From: Lactuca virosa
Lineage: Eukaryota; Streptophyta; Magnoliopsida; Asterales; Asteraceae
NCBI GenBank assembly: GCA_928212115.1
Contig: CAKMRJ010003334.1
Coordinates: 24,636,554 to 24,700,553, forward strand
Direction of reading: 5' to 3'
DNA: 64,000 nucleotides
Part shown: one piece after another, positions 11,560 to 23,103 of the stretch
Position numbering within the stretch: position 1 is the first letter of the stretch
Layout: every line of letters starts with the position of its first letter
Position numbers and translations under genes: made by a program
Notes under the pieces: model-generated
The model's database searches: none
What the model saw: the letters and a program-made list of their open reading frames with translations, nothing else
Told to the model about the DNA's origin: nothing

Positions 11560-12195
11560 GCTTGTGAGTCTGATCAGAGACGCCCAGTTTGAGGGCATGC
11601 GACCAGAAAATTGGAAGCTGGAGAGGATCAAGGGTGAGAACACTCGGTTTGTGCAGGATAGCCGGGGATTATTGACCCGATGCGGTCGGGTTTTGGGTTC
11701 CGATGTCTGGTGGGGACAGACAGACAGTCATGGAGGAGGCTCACAAGTCTCATTTTTCTATTCAACTGGGGGCCACCAAGATGTATAGAGACTTGAGTTG
11801 AGTTGCTGGTGGCCATGTATGAAGCAAGAAATCGCTTGGTATGTCGAGAGGTGCTTGACCTATAGGATGGTCAAGGCCGAGTATCAGAGGCCGCATGACA
11901 AGCTGCAGCCCCTGGAGAATTCCCATGTGGAAATGGGAACATATCACGATGGATTTTGTTACCAAGTTGCCGAGGACGGCGAAGGGGTTTGATACTATAT
12001 GGGTCATCGTGGATCGATTGACCAAGTTGCCTACAACAACAGCTATCATTCCAGCATTGGCGCTCCGCCTTTCGAGCTGTTGTATGGGCGGAGATGTCGC
12101 ACCCAATTTGTTGGGGTGAGGTTGGACACAGGGTGATGGGACGGACGGAGGTAGTCTTGCAGACTACCGAAAAGATCCAGTAGCTTAGACAGCGT
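11560..12195 (+). pseudogene. Integrase N-terminal and core remnant (Gy-A)
   Basis: Pieces in several frames read as the H2C2 zinc region (ending in ERCLTYRMVKAEYQRPH) and the start of the catalytic core (MDFVTKLPRT, then VIVDRLTK). The sequence then jumps, near 12032, directly to the end of the core (NNSYHSSIGAPPFELLYGRR-like, partly out of frame). The stretch that normally carries the second catalytic Asp and the Glu is missing, so no active integrase is possible. A TAG stop at 12181-12183 ends this part in the frame that continues into the next entry. Confidence 0.75.
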
Positions 12196-12705
12196 TTGCA
12201 GACCGCTCAGAGTCGACAGAAGAGTTATGCCGACAGACGCCGATCGGAGTTGGAATTTCAGGTGGGTGACATGGTACTCCTGAAGGTCTCGCCCTGGAAA
12301 GGCGTGATTCGCTTCAGGAAGAGGGGAAAATTGGGTCCCCGATATATTGGGCCGTTCAGGATCATTGCCAGGGTTGGCAAGGTGGCTTACAGGCTAGAGC
12401 TGCCGGAGGAGCTTAGTCGGATACACTACACTTTCCACGTTTCGCAGCTGCGAAAGTGCATTATGGACCAAGAGGCAGTAGTATCGTTGGATGATATTCA
12501 GGTCGATGAGCGCCTGAACTATGTGGAGAGACCTGTGGCCATTTTGGAGAGGAAGATGAAGATTCTGAGGAATAAGGAGATACCTTTGGAGAAAGTACAG
12601 TGGGAGCATCGAAGGGGGTCCGAGTGGACGTGGGAGACGGAGGCCGAAATGCGGGAGCATTACTCGGAGTTATTCGCTACAGCAGACTTCGAGGACGAAG
12701 TCTAG
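12196..12705 (+). pseudogene. Integrase C-terminal domain plus chromodomain-like tail (Gy-A)
   Basis: A clean 169-codon frame that continues the integrase frame after the TAG at 12181. It starts in the QSRQKSYADRRR region, runs through the GDMVLLKVSPWKGV motif and the GKLGPRYIGPF motif, and ends with a chromodomain-like segment (about residues 95-160: DDIQVDERLNY ... WEHRRGSEWTWETE). Such tails define the chromovirus branch and are thought to guide insertion to heterochromatin. No proper ATG lies at its start, so separate translation is doubtful. It ends just before the purine tract. Confidence 0.8.
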
Positions 12706-12706
12706 T

Positions 12707-12722
12707 TCAAGTGGGGGAGAAT
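12707..12722 (+). promoter_or_regulatory. Polypurine tract of Gy-A
   Basis: TCAAGTGGGGGAGAAT directly before the TG of the 3' LTR. It primes plus-strand DNA synthesis. The same tract precedes the Gy-B2 3' LTR at 62883. Confidence 0.9.
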
Positions 12723-14701
12723 TGTAACGCCCCGATTCCAGGTATGGATTTAAATAAAAGGTTAATTGGTTTAATGTCCTACTCGACGAGTTGGTTGCCC
12801 TACTCGTCGAGTAGCAGCGGGGTTGGAACGCGTGTTTAGTGACCTACTCGACGAGTCCACTAAGGGACTCGACGAGTAGGAGCTGGCAGATGAAACCCTA
12901 AATCCCGGGGTTTTGCACCCTATTTAAGGAATGATAAGCCTCCTTTGGCCTCTTTGCAGTCATTTGAGAGCTCAGAAAACCCTAATACGTGTGTGTGTGT
13001 GTGTGCCCATTATGTGTTTGAAGCTTGAAGAGAGGAACCTTGGAGGGGGAAGGCTTGGAGGAGAAGGAGATTGGAGCAAGTAGAGTGTGGGAATCAACTC
13101 TTATCTCAGTTATCATCTTCTGGAGGTAACTAAATCGCCTTTTTCCTTGTGAATCTCTTCTATTGGTTGAGTTTTAGGGTTTTTGGTGAGATATTAAGTT
13201 GGAAAGATGAGCTATGGGCTAGATCTGAGGTTGTAACTTCAGATCCGGGCCCTCCTTGGATTCTATAAGCATAAAGTTTCAGTTTTGGTCATGATTAAGG
13301 TCCCTCTTGAGCATGAAGTTCCATTAAGAACTTAAAATAGGCATTTAGAGCCTTTATAGCCATGCATGTACGTAAAGTTTACAACTTTACGTGATAAGCA
13401 TGCCCTAGAAGCTTGGATCTGTGATTTGGAGCCGCTGCATGGCTCAAAACAAGTATGTATGGAAAAAAGGACTGAATGGACTCGGCGAGTCGCAAGGTTG
13501 ACTCGGCGAGTCACATGAAGATGGTCGTGAACTCGACGAGTTGGATGAACAACTCGGCGAGGCCGATGAAGATTACCATAAGACTCGGCGAGTTGAAGAA
13601 CAACTCGACGAGTCGGATGAGTTTTCCCCAAGTTATGAATGCGTGTGTGTCCGTCGTGTGCAAAAAGGAAAACTCGACGGGTGGCCTTAGATTTGGTCGA
13701 GAATCGGAGAAACTCAACGAGTCACCTCGATGACTCGGCGAGTGGGATACTGCTTCAAGGAACTCGACGAGTAGCTGAGGGTACTCGGCGAGTAAGGTCA
13801 ACATGGACTGTTGACCTTGACTGAGGACTTTGACTTCGACCAGGGGTTGACTAGTGGGTTATGGAGTACCTTATAAGGTTAAGGACTTATGAGTATATTG
13901 TGATATGGTATTAGGTGGTGGAGCCTGTGTCAAGTGATTCGAGAGTTGGGTTTTATCTTCTGGGTCGACATTTGCGAGGTGAGTTATCCTCACTATACTA
14001 AGGGGTCTAAGGCACCAAGGACGGCCCATTGGATATGTTATCCTAGCAGTGTTAGATGTTGAGTATGAGTTAGTTTTGCATGATAGTGGTTATGCCAGTT
14101 AGGTAGACCTGTAGGACTACCTGTGATGTTATGTGATTATTGCATGCTCAGTGGTTATGATATGTGTTTGTTATATGGGATAGGTTGAGGTTGTACTGCT
14201 TCGTGCGGTAGCCAACAAACCCTAGGAGCAATCCAGTTACGGGCTAAGGGAGACTCGTACGGTGGGCTCGGGAGCATTCCAGTTACGGGCTAAGGGAGAC
14301 TCGTACGGTGGGCTCGGGAGCATTCCAGTTACGGGCTAAGGGAGACTCGTACTGTGGGCTCGTGGGTATTTCAGTCTGTAAGGCTGTGGACCCGTTATGT
14401 GATGTTCTGTTCAGTTTGTTATGATATGTCATGGTGTGAAAATGTTATGTGGACTGTATGTGTATCGGTATTTTGGGGGTAACTCACTAAGCTCTCGGGC
14501 TTACAGTTTCAGTTTATTGTTTCAGGTACATCAGGGGATCGCGGCAAGGCGAAGGCATGATCGTACATCTCCTCCTGTTATGTTTATGTTCCTGGGAATA
14601 CTCTGATAGAATGTATTTTGAAAACAAGGTTGTAATGCGTTGATGAACTTGACATGTTTTGAAAGTTTAAATTTGTTCGAAATTTTTTTCCGGGTGTTAG
14701 A
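12723..14701 (+). mobile_element. 3' LTR of Gy-A
   Basis: Almost identical to 6022-7948 but 52 bp longer. The difference is mainly a third copy of the 46-bp AGCATTCCAGTTACGGGCTA unit (copies at about 14226, 14272 and 14318) plus a longer GT run near 12990. TATA-like box at 12921-12927. The terminal bases are TTAGA instead of TTACA, a single change at the very end. Length 1,979 bp. Confidence 0.92.
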
Positions 14702-15679
14702 ACGTTGCCATTCAAGAAAAGTCGGCAAAAAACAAAAAGCTTAGCACGCCTTTTAAAAGACGTGACACGTTTGTTGTTGAGTCATGAAAACATGCGCCGA
14801 TCGGATATTACACGTGACAGTTTGGGGGGTGATGCATATCCTAGGCCGTGGCGCGTTCTGAAGTGAATTGCGGCACGAAAACCGGGTTTTAGCCCCTTAT
14901 AAATAGTTTGCAATTTTATTTCGTTGGACGTTTTTCTGACGAGTGTTTAGGATTGCGACACGATGTCGTGTGGCTTATAAAAGTAGGTTTTAACGCCAAT
15001 ATGGATGAGTTGAGATCTAGGTCGAGGAGCAACGATTACAGCTTAAAGACGGAGGTCGTGAGGCTGTTTAGGAAGGGTATGAATGTCGTTCAGGCTAAGG
15101 TATCCTCTTGATTTATTATTACGTAATTTTAGTGAAGGGTTGAGAAACCCGACATAGTATTTGAAGTTCGTAATACGATGTTATTATGAACTAATTGGTA
15201 AAATTGATAAAGAGTTTATGTGGTAGAACTCTCAAGTGGGTAACGAGGGTTGTAAACCAAAAACTTTTTTTTGGTTGTAAACTAAGTGGTCAAAAAGATG
15301 AGGCTTTTTTTTGCCTCTACCTACGATGACTTAATACAAAAAAAAATTATTTATAAAATAATATAAGTAGATACATAAAAAGGGGGTCCCCGAAGATTTG
15401 GAGGCCATGGGTGATGTTCTACCCTGATGCTAATAAGTTATGTTAAACTATTGCCACTAAGAGTTTAAAAACAAAGAAAAATGGACTGCATTATATAAGA
15501 AAATCTTGTAATTTGATTTGAATAATTGGGTTCTTACTATTTTATGGGTGAGTTTCTTTCGTGGTGTTGTCCTGACACAAGTTAAAGCTTGTACTTTAAT
15601 TTATTTAAAGTTAAATTATAGCTTTGGTGCGTTTCTTAGTATGATAATTGTGTTCATTTTGTCTCATATCGTCAAATAT
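14702..15679 (+). mobile_element. Continuation of the older LTR (from 5872) and AT-rich tail
   Basis: After the target duplication ACGTT the older LTR resumes. A TATA-like TTATAAATA lies at about 14896-14904. A short frame follows (about 14999-15111, DELRSRSRSNDYS...), which looks like transcribed LTR or leader sequence rather than a gene. Beyond about 15120 the DNA is AT-rich with A and T runs, and I see no motif. I could not find the LTR's right end. Confidence 0.45.
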
Positions 15680-16861
15680 TGTAACATCCCAAAATCATGA
15701 CCATTTTTTTTGTTTTTAAAACCATTCCAAATTCGTGAATTACATAAAACATAGTTTCCAAAAGAACCATAAACATAAAATCAGAGTATTTCAAAATCAT
15801 AAGTCATATAAAAATCAAGGATGATGTGCACAATCAAACATTCACATTCCCATGTCCTCTGAAGTACGTGAAACCATAAAATCAAACTGTAAGCCAAAGC
15901 TTAGTAAGTTCCCCCAAAATACCCCACACAACAAAACATATACAAACACGCATGTTGGGTCCACATTCATTGGACTGGATTACCCTCGGGTCCACACTCA
16001 TCAGATTGAATTACCCCTGACCCACAGTCATCAGACTGGATTACCCCGGCCCACAGTCACTGAACTGGATTGTCCCAGGTTTGTTGGCTTACAACGCTGA
16101 GCAGTAAAACCTCAGTCCAACCACACTATGTCGACATATGCGCAGATAAACAATAACCAAACAAATACAGGTAATCATACAGGTCTACCAATCTAACAAA
16201 TCACTACAACACAACAACATCCTATATACTAGGATACATAACACAACCAAGTGGGCCAACATTGGTGCCTTCGATCCACGAGTATAATGAGGAAAACTCA
16301 CCTTAATGTCCGAAAAGATAGTTGAACTGAATGCTGCTCCAAAAACCGACTCTACAGGTCTTTTATACAATAAACAATGACCAAACCTCAATGTACTGCT
16401 CAATTTACTCTATTTGACCTACAGTCAAACTTGGTCAACGATCAAAAGTCAAAATCCTTACTCAAAAGTCACCCAGCCACTCGTCAAGCCGTGATCTATT
16501 GGTCACGCTGTGACCTAATAAAACAAAATAGTCGAGAATCATCATTCTCACGTCGTGACACCCAAGTGCTCACGACGTGAGAAACACTCTGGACAAATTT
16601 AATAAACAAAGCTCTTAATCCCTTAAGATATGCAACCAACACTTCCAGAATGTCTTATCTACTCCAAAACATCATAAAAATCATGGCTTTTTGCACACGC
16701 ATGTCCCAAACACACGCTAGGACACAAAAGGAAGAAATGACATTAGAAGCTCATGCAATAGTCTTAAAACCCAACCATACTTCAGATCCAACACATATAT
16801 TACCAAAGGGACAATGGAGATCCATGAAGTTGGCAACTTTGTGGATTCCAAACACTACATC
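15680..16861 (-). mobile_element. Truncated gypsy LTR, minus strand
   Basis: Read on the minus strand it ends ...GGGATGTTACA at 15680. It contains the conserved 'gaggtgagttttcctcattatactcg'-type segment (minus strand of about 16260-16310) seen in the Gy-A and Gy-B LTRs. CTCACG-x-CGTGAG palindromes lie at about 16547-16560 and 16569-16581, with a related GGTCACGCTGTGACC at 16501-16515. It is cut at 16861, where another LTR end abuts it. Confidence 0.7.
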
Positions 16862-17442
16862 TGTAACGTCCCAAAAATCACGATAAAATTTTAATTTTTC
16901 AATGATAGTAAAATCATTGTTTCGATCAAAACCCAAGTCATAAAACCAAGTATTATATACAATTATCCCAAAATCAGAGTATTATAAAATATCCAACATA
17001 TCATTGAAGGACGTGTATGATCATGCCTTCGCCTTGCCCCGTCCATTGAAGTACCTGAAACCATAACAATCAAACTGCAAGCCAAAGCTTAGTGAGTTCC
17101 CCCAATGTACTACACACAACCAAACAAATAACAACATGCATATATGAGTATTCAGCCAAACTGGACCGCCTCGTAGGGCCTACAACCTATCTGGACCACA
17201 ACGTCTTCGACCTGACTGGACCGCCTCACAAGCCTTTAGTCTATCCGGATCGCCTCGGGTATCTTGGCCTTCAGTACAAAGCAGTACCACCTCAAACCAA
17301 CAAATCATAACATGTCGACATATACAATAACAATCAATAACCAGCAAATACAGGTAATCATACGAATCTACCAGTCTAACACATATCCAGTGAACACAGG
17401 TCATCATACAGATCTACTAGTCTATCATATAACTAGCATAAC
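16862..17442 (-). mobile_element. Gypsy LTR (minus strand), piece 1 of 3
   Basis: On the minus strand it ends ...TTTTGGGACGTTACA at 16862. It is interrupted after 17442 by Copia-1 (target duplication ATAAC at 17438-17442) and resumes at 25164. A second interruption at 25660 (Athila) separates the last piece, at 57184-about 57335. Confidence 0.75.
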
Positions 17443-18245
17443 TGATGGATATTATACAAAACACATAATTCCTATGTGTGCATGCAACCCTAATACTTGC
17501 TCTATGTTTTCTCTAATTGAACATACAACTTTGAACAACAAAGTAGAAATCCTAGAACACCTACCATATTTTTGAAAATATCAAATATGGTTAAGAGAAA
17601 AATACCTTGATTGCTATTTAGTAATAATAATGAAAATTATTGTGTTGTTGAATCCTTGAGAGCAAGTGCCATAAATGTTGTACCTCTAGTGGTTCACACC
17701 CAACACTAGTGAAGGAAGAAGATTGATAGAGAGGAGGGAGGCTCAAAATTTTGGGTAACTCTTTAAAAAGAATGAGTGGAAGAAAATTCTATGGTTGTGG
17801 TTCTATTTATAGTGCAGTCAGGAAACCCTATATAAGCCTAAATCCAAGATCAACTTAAACCGGGTAATTATGCACTTTCCTGTTTATCCACCAAGGATAA
17901 TTCTAGAATCCCTTAGGCTTCAAGAAACCGTCCAAGCCATAATGCCTATTGCTCAACTATTGAACAATTGCACTTTAGTCCCTGTACTTTTAATTAATTC
18001 ATTTAATCCCAAAATTAATTCCAATTAATTTCTGATTAAATATCACTATTTCTAATTAATATATTATTCTCATAATATATTAACAAATTATTTATTTCAA
18101 TTTATTAATAAAATAATAAATCAACCTCTCTCTCCAAAAATCATCCTGTCAGTTGCTAGTCTTGAGGGCAACCCAAAAGGATTGTGCTACTAACAATTCA
18201 AGTATATACCAATTATAGTTATGGGCTTAGACACCTAATCCAACA
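17443..18245 (-). mobile_element. 3' LTR of Copia-1
   Basis: On the plus strand it runs TGATGGATATT...CTAATCCAACA. It is preceded, on the minus strand, by the purine-rich ATCCAAGTAGGAGAC tract at about 18246-18260, the expected polypurine tract. Length 803 bp against 824 bp for the other LTR. The difference includes a short AGGAGGATTCTAGAATGCCT-type duplication in the 5' LTR. Confidence 0.92.
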
Positions 18246-19263
18246 GTCTCCTACTTGGATAAGCCTAATAATTATAACTGACAGTATATTCTTCTAAATT
18301 AATCAACAAATTGTAGCTCTCAAAAGTTGTTGTCGAACTCTGACCTAGTCAGTTACGTGTTCTAAGATAAGTGATCATATAATCCTCCGTTCTGCAAGAT
18401 ATCATGCTGACAAATGACATGGAACATAATCAATCTCATTGTTCAATACTTTGTTTCCCGATGTCTGATTTGTAATGACAAAGAACTACTAATTGAACAC
18501 ATCAATTTAGTCCTGGCCGGGCCCGACACATAAGTCAACACCAAATCATTGAGGGGCCCAAAGATATCGCTTTTTGCCCCTAAGGGTAAAAAGGAAAAGA
18601 TAAACTTTGACTTACATGCTTGTACTATTTACTCATAAAATCATGCACAATAATAAATTTTATAACAATAAGTTATCGATGCGTTTACATATTATCAATG
18701 CACAACTGATTCGTAAATAACAACTCATATATCTCCATTTAAATATTACAAGATATTATCGTCTCAGAATTACTCGTGATAAATTCCATGAAGTAATACT
18801 CCGAGCGTGGGTTAACCCAATACTTAAATCTCCATTTCAAAGTATTCATGAATATTGCAACAACACTATTGCCATGTCCAAAACTTTTTAGATAATCTAC
18901 AGTCCAATTCATGACTGTCTTGATCCACTACTTACTTCCAAAAGTATGATCGACTATGGATGTTTGAATAATCGAATTATTCGGGAAGTAAAACATGCAA
19001 AATTGAAAAACAAAATAAATAATAGACAGAAGGTAGTAATCCAACTCATAAATAAATCTCCATTATTTAATCACCAAAAGTCAATTACATTTATTTCGTT
19101 AAAGTTTCGAAACTAACTATAAGTACTAAAACTAATATCATCCTTCAGACTAATGCTCCTAGCATGCTGAACGTGCTTGACCCTACTCATACCCTTTGTG
19201 AGGGGATCTGCAGGATTCTATTATGATGATACTCTCTTCACGACGAGGTGACCTTCTTCTACT
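18246..19263 (-). other. Long non-coding 3' region of Copia-1
   Basis: About 1 kb between the RNase H end and the 3' LTR with no coding capacity. It is recognisably shared with Copia-2 (from 30567). Shared phrases include CTTGGATAAG at the tract, 'AAAAGxxGTTGTCGAACTCTGA' and the 'GGGGCCCA..TATCGCTTTT' stretch. Conservation in two diverged elements suggests a structural or cis role, not decayed pol. Confidence 0.6.
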
Positions 19264-20560
19264 CTATGTATGATGATCTCTTGGTTCCTTTGTTAAGGCA
19301 ACCACCCCTTCATTATCACATAAAATCGCCATTGGCTCCTTGATGGTTGGAACAACTCCAAGGTCTCTAATGAAGTTCTTCAACCAAATAGCCTCCTTTG
19401 ATGATTCGCTTGCTGCTATGTACTCTGATTCACAAGTAGAATCATCCACCGTCTTATGTTTGGAACTTTTTCCAGGTTACCGCTTCTCCATTTAAGGTAA
19501 ACACCCAACTGGATTGAGAACAAAATTTGTCTCTATCCGTCTGAAAGCTGGTGTCACTATACCTAGTTACTCATAAGCTATCACTGCCACCAAGCACAAG
19601 GACCCAATCCTTAGTTCTTCCCAGATACTTAAGAATATTCTTAACCGTTATCCAGTGAACTCTACCTGGATTTCCCTGACAACGACTCATAGCATACATG
19701 ATAGATCCAACGGCAGAAGCATATGAAACTCTACTCATTTCTGCTATCTCTGCATCAGTACTTGGTCTCTGAGTCTTACTCAGCTTGGTATTACTCAGTA
19801 TAGGCAGTTCTCCTTTCTTGGAATTCTCCATACTAAAACGCTTTAGTACTTTTTCCAAGTATATACTTTGACTAAGTCATGTTATTCTTTTACTATTGTC
19901 TCTCAAAATCCTTATCCCTAGAATATAAGCAGCTTTTCCCAGATCCTTCATAGCGAAACGCTTCCCAAGCCAAGCCTTAACCTCTTGCAAGGTTGGAATG
20001 TCGTTTCCTATAAGAAGTATGTCATCAACATACAATACCAGGAAGGTTACTATACTCCCACTAGCTTTGACATATATACAAGATTCATCTTCACTTCTAG
20101 AGAATCCAAACTCCTTGACTTTCTCATCAAAGTAAATATTCCATTTGCGAGAAGCTTGTTTCAATCCATATATTGATTTCTCAAGCTTACACACTCTATT
20201 TGGATACTTTGCATCCACAAAACCCTCATGTAAACATCCTCAGCCAACTTCCCATTAAGGAAAGCGGTTTTGACATCCATCTGGCAAATTTCATAGTCAT
20301 GAAACGCATATATGGCTAGAACTACCCTAATAGATTTTATCTTAGCTACTAGTGATAATTGTCTCATCATAGTCAACCCCTGAGGTTTGAGTAAAGCCCT
20401 TTGCAACCAGTCGAGCCTTGAAAGTGTGTACCTTTCCATCCATGTTAGTCTTCTTCTTGAAGATCCATTTGCACCCAACTGTCTTACGACCTGACACATT
20501 GTCAACCAAATTCAAAACTTGGTTGTCATACATGGACTTGATCTCGCTGTCCATTGCCTA
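19264..20560 (-). pseudogene. Copia-1 reverse transcriptase and RNase H (broken)
   Basis: Minus-strand fragments in shifting frames. The start of RT (VGCKWIFKKKTNMDGKVHTFKARLVAKGF) is near 20420-20500. The YGLKQASRKWN motif follows, and the catalytic YVDD is intact (codons at 20021-20032). Then come the QxP-like end region with SYASAVGSIMYAM near 19730, and RNase H with the CESEYIAASESSKEAIWL segment near 19380-19440. At least three frame changes occur between these. Known role of the family: copying element RNA into DNA in cytoplasmic particles. Not functional here. Confidence 0.88.
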
Positions 20561-20855
20561 TTGCCACTTGGTTGACTCAGGGCCTGCCATTGCTTTCTTA
20601 TAGTTAGCTGGTTCATCCAAATTTAACAGTGTACTATCACTGATAAACGTATCACCATTTGTAGTGATATGGAAACCATATAACTCAGGTTGCATTCTGA
20701 TTCTACTGGAACGCCTAAGAGGTAACGATTCATCAATTGGTTTAACTGGAATTTCTTCCTTAGGTTGAGCCCTATAATTTTCAGAGGTTCCTTCATCGTT
20801 TGACTCTTGAATATCTCCAATATCAATTGTTCTCCCACTGTCCTCTTTTCATATG

Positions 20856-20891
<36 letters not shown>

Positions 20892-21993
20892 AAAGACTCC
20901 CATTCATGCTACAAAGAGCACGTTCTCACTAGGTCTGTAGAACAAATATCCAAAGGACTTATGTGGGTAGCCGATGAAAATACATCTCTCACTTTGATGT
21001 TCAAGCTTGTCGTGAGTCTCTCGTCTAACAAAAGCTTCATAACTCAAAACCTTGATATGTGCTAACGAGGGAACTTTCCCTGTCCACATCTCGCGAGGTG
21101 TTTTGGCAACTTTCTTTGTTGGGACAAGATTAAGAATGTGGGTGGAAGTCTCTAAGGCATACCACATAATGAGATTGGAAGTGAAGCTCGACTCATCATG
21201 GAACGAACCATGTCTAACAAGGTCCTATTACGCCTCTCAGCCACACCATTGAGTTGTAGTGTCCTAGGAGGTGTCAATTGTGAAACTATTCCACATTCCT
21301 TGATGTAGTCGTTGAACTCGATACTAAGATGCTCACCGCCTCTATCGGATCTAAGCATCTTTATCTTCCTGCCTAATTGATTATCGACTTCATGTTTAAA
21401 CTCTTTGAACTTTTCAAAAGTTTATGACTTATGCTTGATCAAGTAGATATAGCCATATCTGCTATAATCATCTATAAAAGTCACATAGAATCGATTTTCA
21501 TCCCTTGTGGTGGATCTGAAGGGCTCGCACACATCTATATGTATGAGATCCAACAATCCTTCACCTCTTTCACAAGAACCAGTGAAAGGTGATTTTGTCA
21601 TCTTTCCCAATAATCAAGACTCACATGTATCATCTGACCTTAAGTCAAATGATTCCAACACTCCATCCTTTTGGAGTTGGTCCATGCGTTTCTTGTTAAT
21701 GTGTCCAAGAAAACAATACCACAAGCACGCTTTACCTATACCATTAGACGAATCAATTTGAAAAACACTATTTCCTAAATTGTCTACAATCATCACAATT
21801 TCATACACACCATCACAAGGTAAAGCTTCAAAATAAAAACACCATTTTTATAAGTAGAAATAGAACCATTCTCATCATTAAAATAATATCTAAAACCTTG
21901 TTTAAACAAAGGATGAAATGAAATGATGTTTTGTGTCATCTTTGACGAGTAGCAACAATTTATTAAATCTAAACCTAACCCACTACTAAGCAC
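20561..21993 (-). pseudogene. Copia-1 pre-integrase and integrase core (broken)
   Basis: Minus-strand fragments in order: the GAG-pre-integrase zinc region (about 21614-21808), where the first His of the H2C2 pattern appears to be Tyr (LWYCFLGHINKKRM); the core with DLIHIDVCEPF and FIDDYSRYGY (about 21430-21570); SDRGGEHL and GVAERRNRTLLDMV carrying the later acidic residues (about 21180-21355); and the downstream region ending in GYPHKSFGYLFYRP (about 20930). Several frameshifts separate them. A CT microsatellite lies just after the integrase. Confidence 0.87.
20858..20890 (-). repeat. (CT/GA)n microsatellite inside Copia-1 pol
   Basis: A run of about 16 CT units between the integrase and RT parts. 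On the coding strand it gives an RERERERE run. Likely slippage after the element stopped being active. Confidence 0.95.
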
Positions 21994-22137
21994 TAAGCTA
22001 TAAACTCCAATCTTGGTGACAGGTGAAGATCACCTATTTCCTATGATCAAGTTCATCCTTCCATGCTCCACATCCTCACTTTTTCTTAGCCCCTACAAAT
22101 CAGAACAAATGTGAAATCCACATCATGTATCAAGGAC

Positions 22138-23103
22138 CTAAGAACTAAAATGCGATGAGTTATTAGATAAGATAGTGTAAATTCCTGCCGATGTTGGCTT
22201 CACATTGCCATCCTTGATGTCCTGCAAGTATTTTAGGTATCTACGCTTCCATTGGCCTTTGTCATTGCAATAGAAGAAAGTGGCCTCCTTAAGATCAAAA
22301 ATAGAGGGAGCATCAGAACTGGATTTTCCTTTGGGTCCTGTATTTGACGACCCAACTTGGGACTTTCCCTTCCAATTTTTCTTTGTAGGACCTTTCCTCT
22401 TTTTCCATTTCCCTTGCTCTATGGCCAGAACAGGTGCACTAGTAGGAGTGGAGGCAATACCTTTTCCTTTTATTCCTGCTTCAGCTGTTCGCATGAGGTT
22501 GTGCAATTGAGACAAAGTAGTTTCGTTGTTGTTCAAATGATAGGTCAATATGAACTGATCATAACAACTTGACAGAGAGTTCAACACTATGTCGATTTCC
22601 AACTCTTCATCAAAATTCATGTTAAGCTTGACTAGCATATCCACGTATCGTTGCATTCTTTGAATGTGGCTACTACCAAACTCACCCTCCTTCATCTTGC
22701 TAGCAACGAGGGACTTTACTACCTTGTACTTTTCTTGACGAGCTCGCTTATGGTATTTCTCCATAAGTTACTTGTTCATCTCGTATGGCTAGTAATCCTC
22801 ATAGTACCTTTGCAATTCTGGAGTTATTGTGGCCACCATGATGCACACAACTTTTATGGAATCATTATAGTGTTTCTTGTAGGCGGCCAAATCATCAAGA
22901 GTGGCGGTCTCCTCGTCAATTTCATCCAATGATTTTTCGAGGAAATATTCCTTGTCCTCAAAACGAAGCGCCATTTTGATGTTGCACATCCAGTCTTTGT
23001 AGTTGGTGTCATCTAATTGCACCTTCGAGCAGATGTTCAACAGTGAGAAATTGTTGTTGTTGTTGTTGGAGGAGGAACCAGAAGCATCAGTTGGAGTAGA
23101 CAT
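22138..23103 (-). pseudogene. Copia-1 gag, two in-frame stops
   Basis: Starts at 23103 with MSTPTDASGSSS and an Asn run, then a copia-type Gag helical domain (WMCNIKMALRFED ... SLDEIDEETATLDD). Two stop codons lie between 22764 and 22790 in the same frame, after which the frame continues to 22138 with a KKRKGPTKKNWKGKS basic region. The zinc knuckle is damaged: it reads YCNDKGQWKRRY, with the His and last Cys replaced. About 320 codons in total. Known role: particle shell and RNA packaging. Non-functional. Confidence 0.88.

Larger units (their letters stand above)
6022..14701 (+). mobile_element. Gy-A: complete-ended, pol-deficient Ty3/gypsy (chromovirus-like) element
   Basis: An 8.7-kb element bounded by two LTRs (6022-7948 and 12723-14701). 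Flanks ATGTT (6017-6021) and ACGTT (14702-14706) look like a 5-bp target duplication with one change. It has an initiator-Met tRNA primer site, a purine tract, a short gag frame with three zinc knuckles, an integrase remnant, and an integrase C-terminal plus chromodomain-like frame. It has no readable protease, reverse transcriptase or RNase H. The two LTRs are nearly identical by eye apart from one 46-bp repeat unit and short-tract changes. So it moved recently, presumably using proteins from a relative. Confidence 0.9.

Noticed and set aside
13332..13824. Open frames of 60-100 codons in the Gy-A LTRs (also 6590-7118)
   Set aside because: They are readings through the ACTCGACGAGT array in several frames, present identically in both LTRs. 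They overlap each other on both strands and have no domain.
14999..15111. Short frame DELRSRSRSNDYSLKTEVVRLFRKG as a host gene
   Set aside because: It follows an LTR TATA-like box and lies in the continuation of a split LTR. It is 37 codons long with no recognisable domain, so LTR or leader sequence is more likely.
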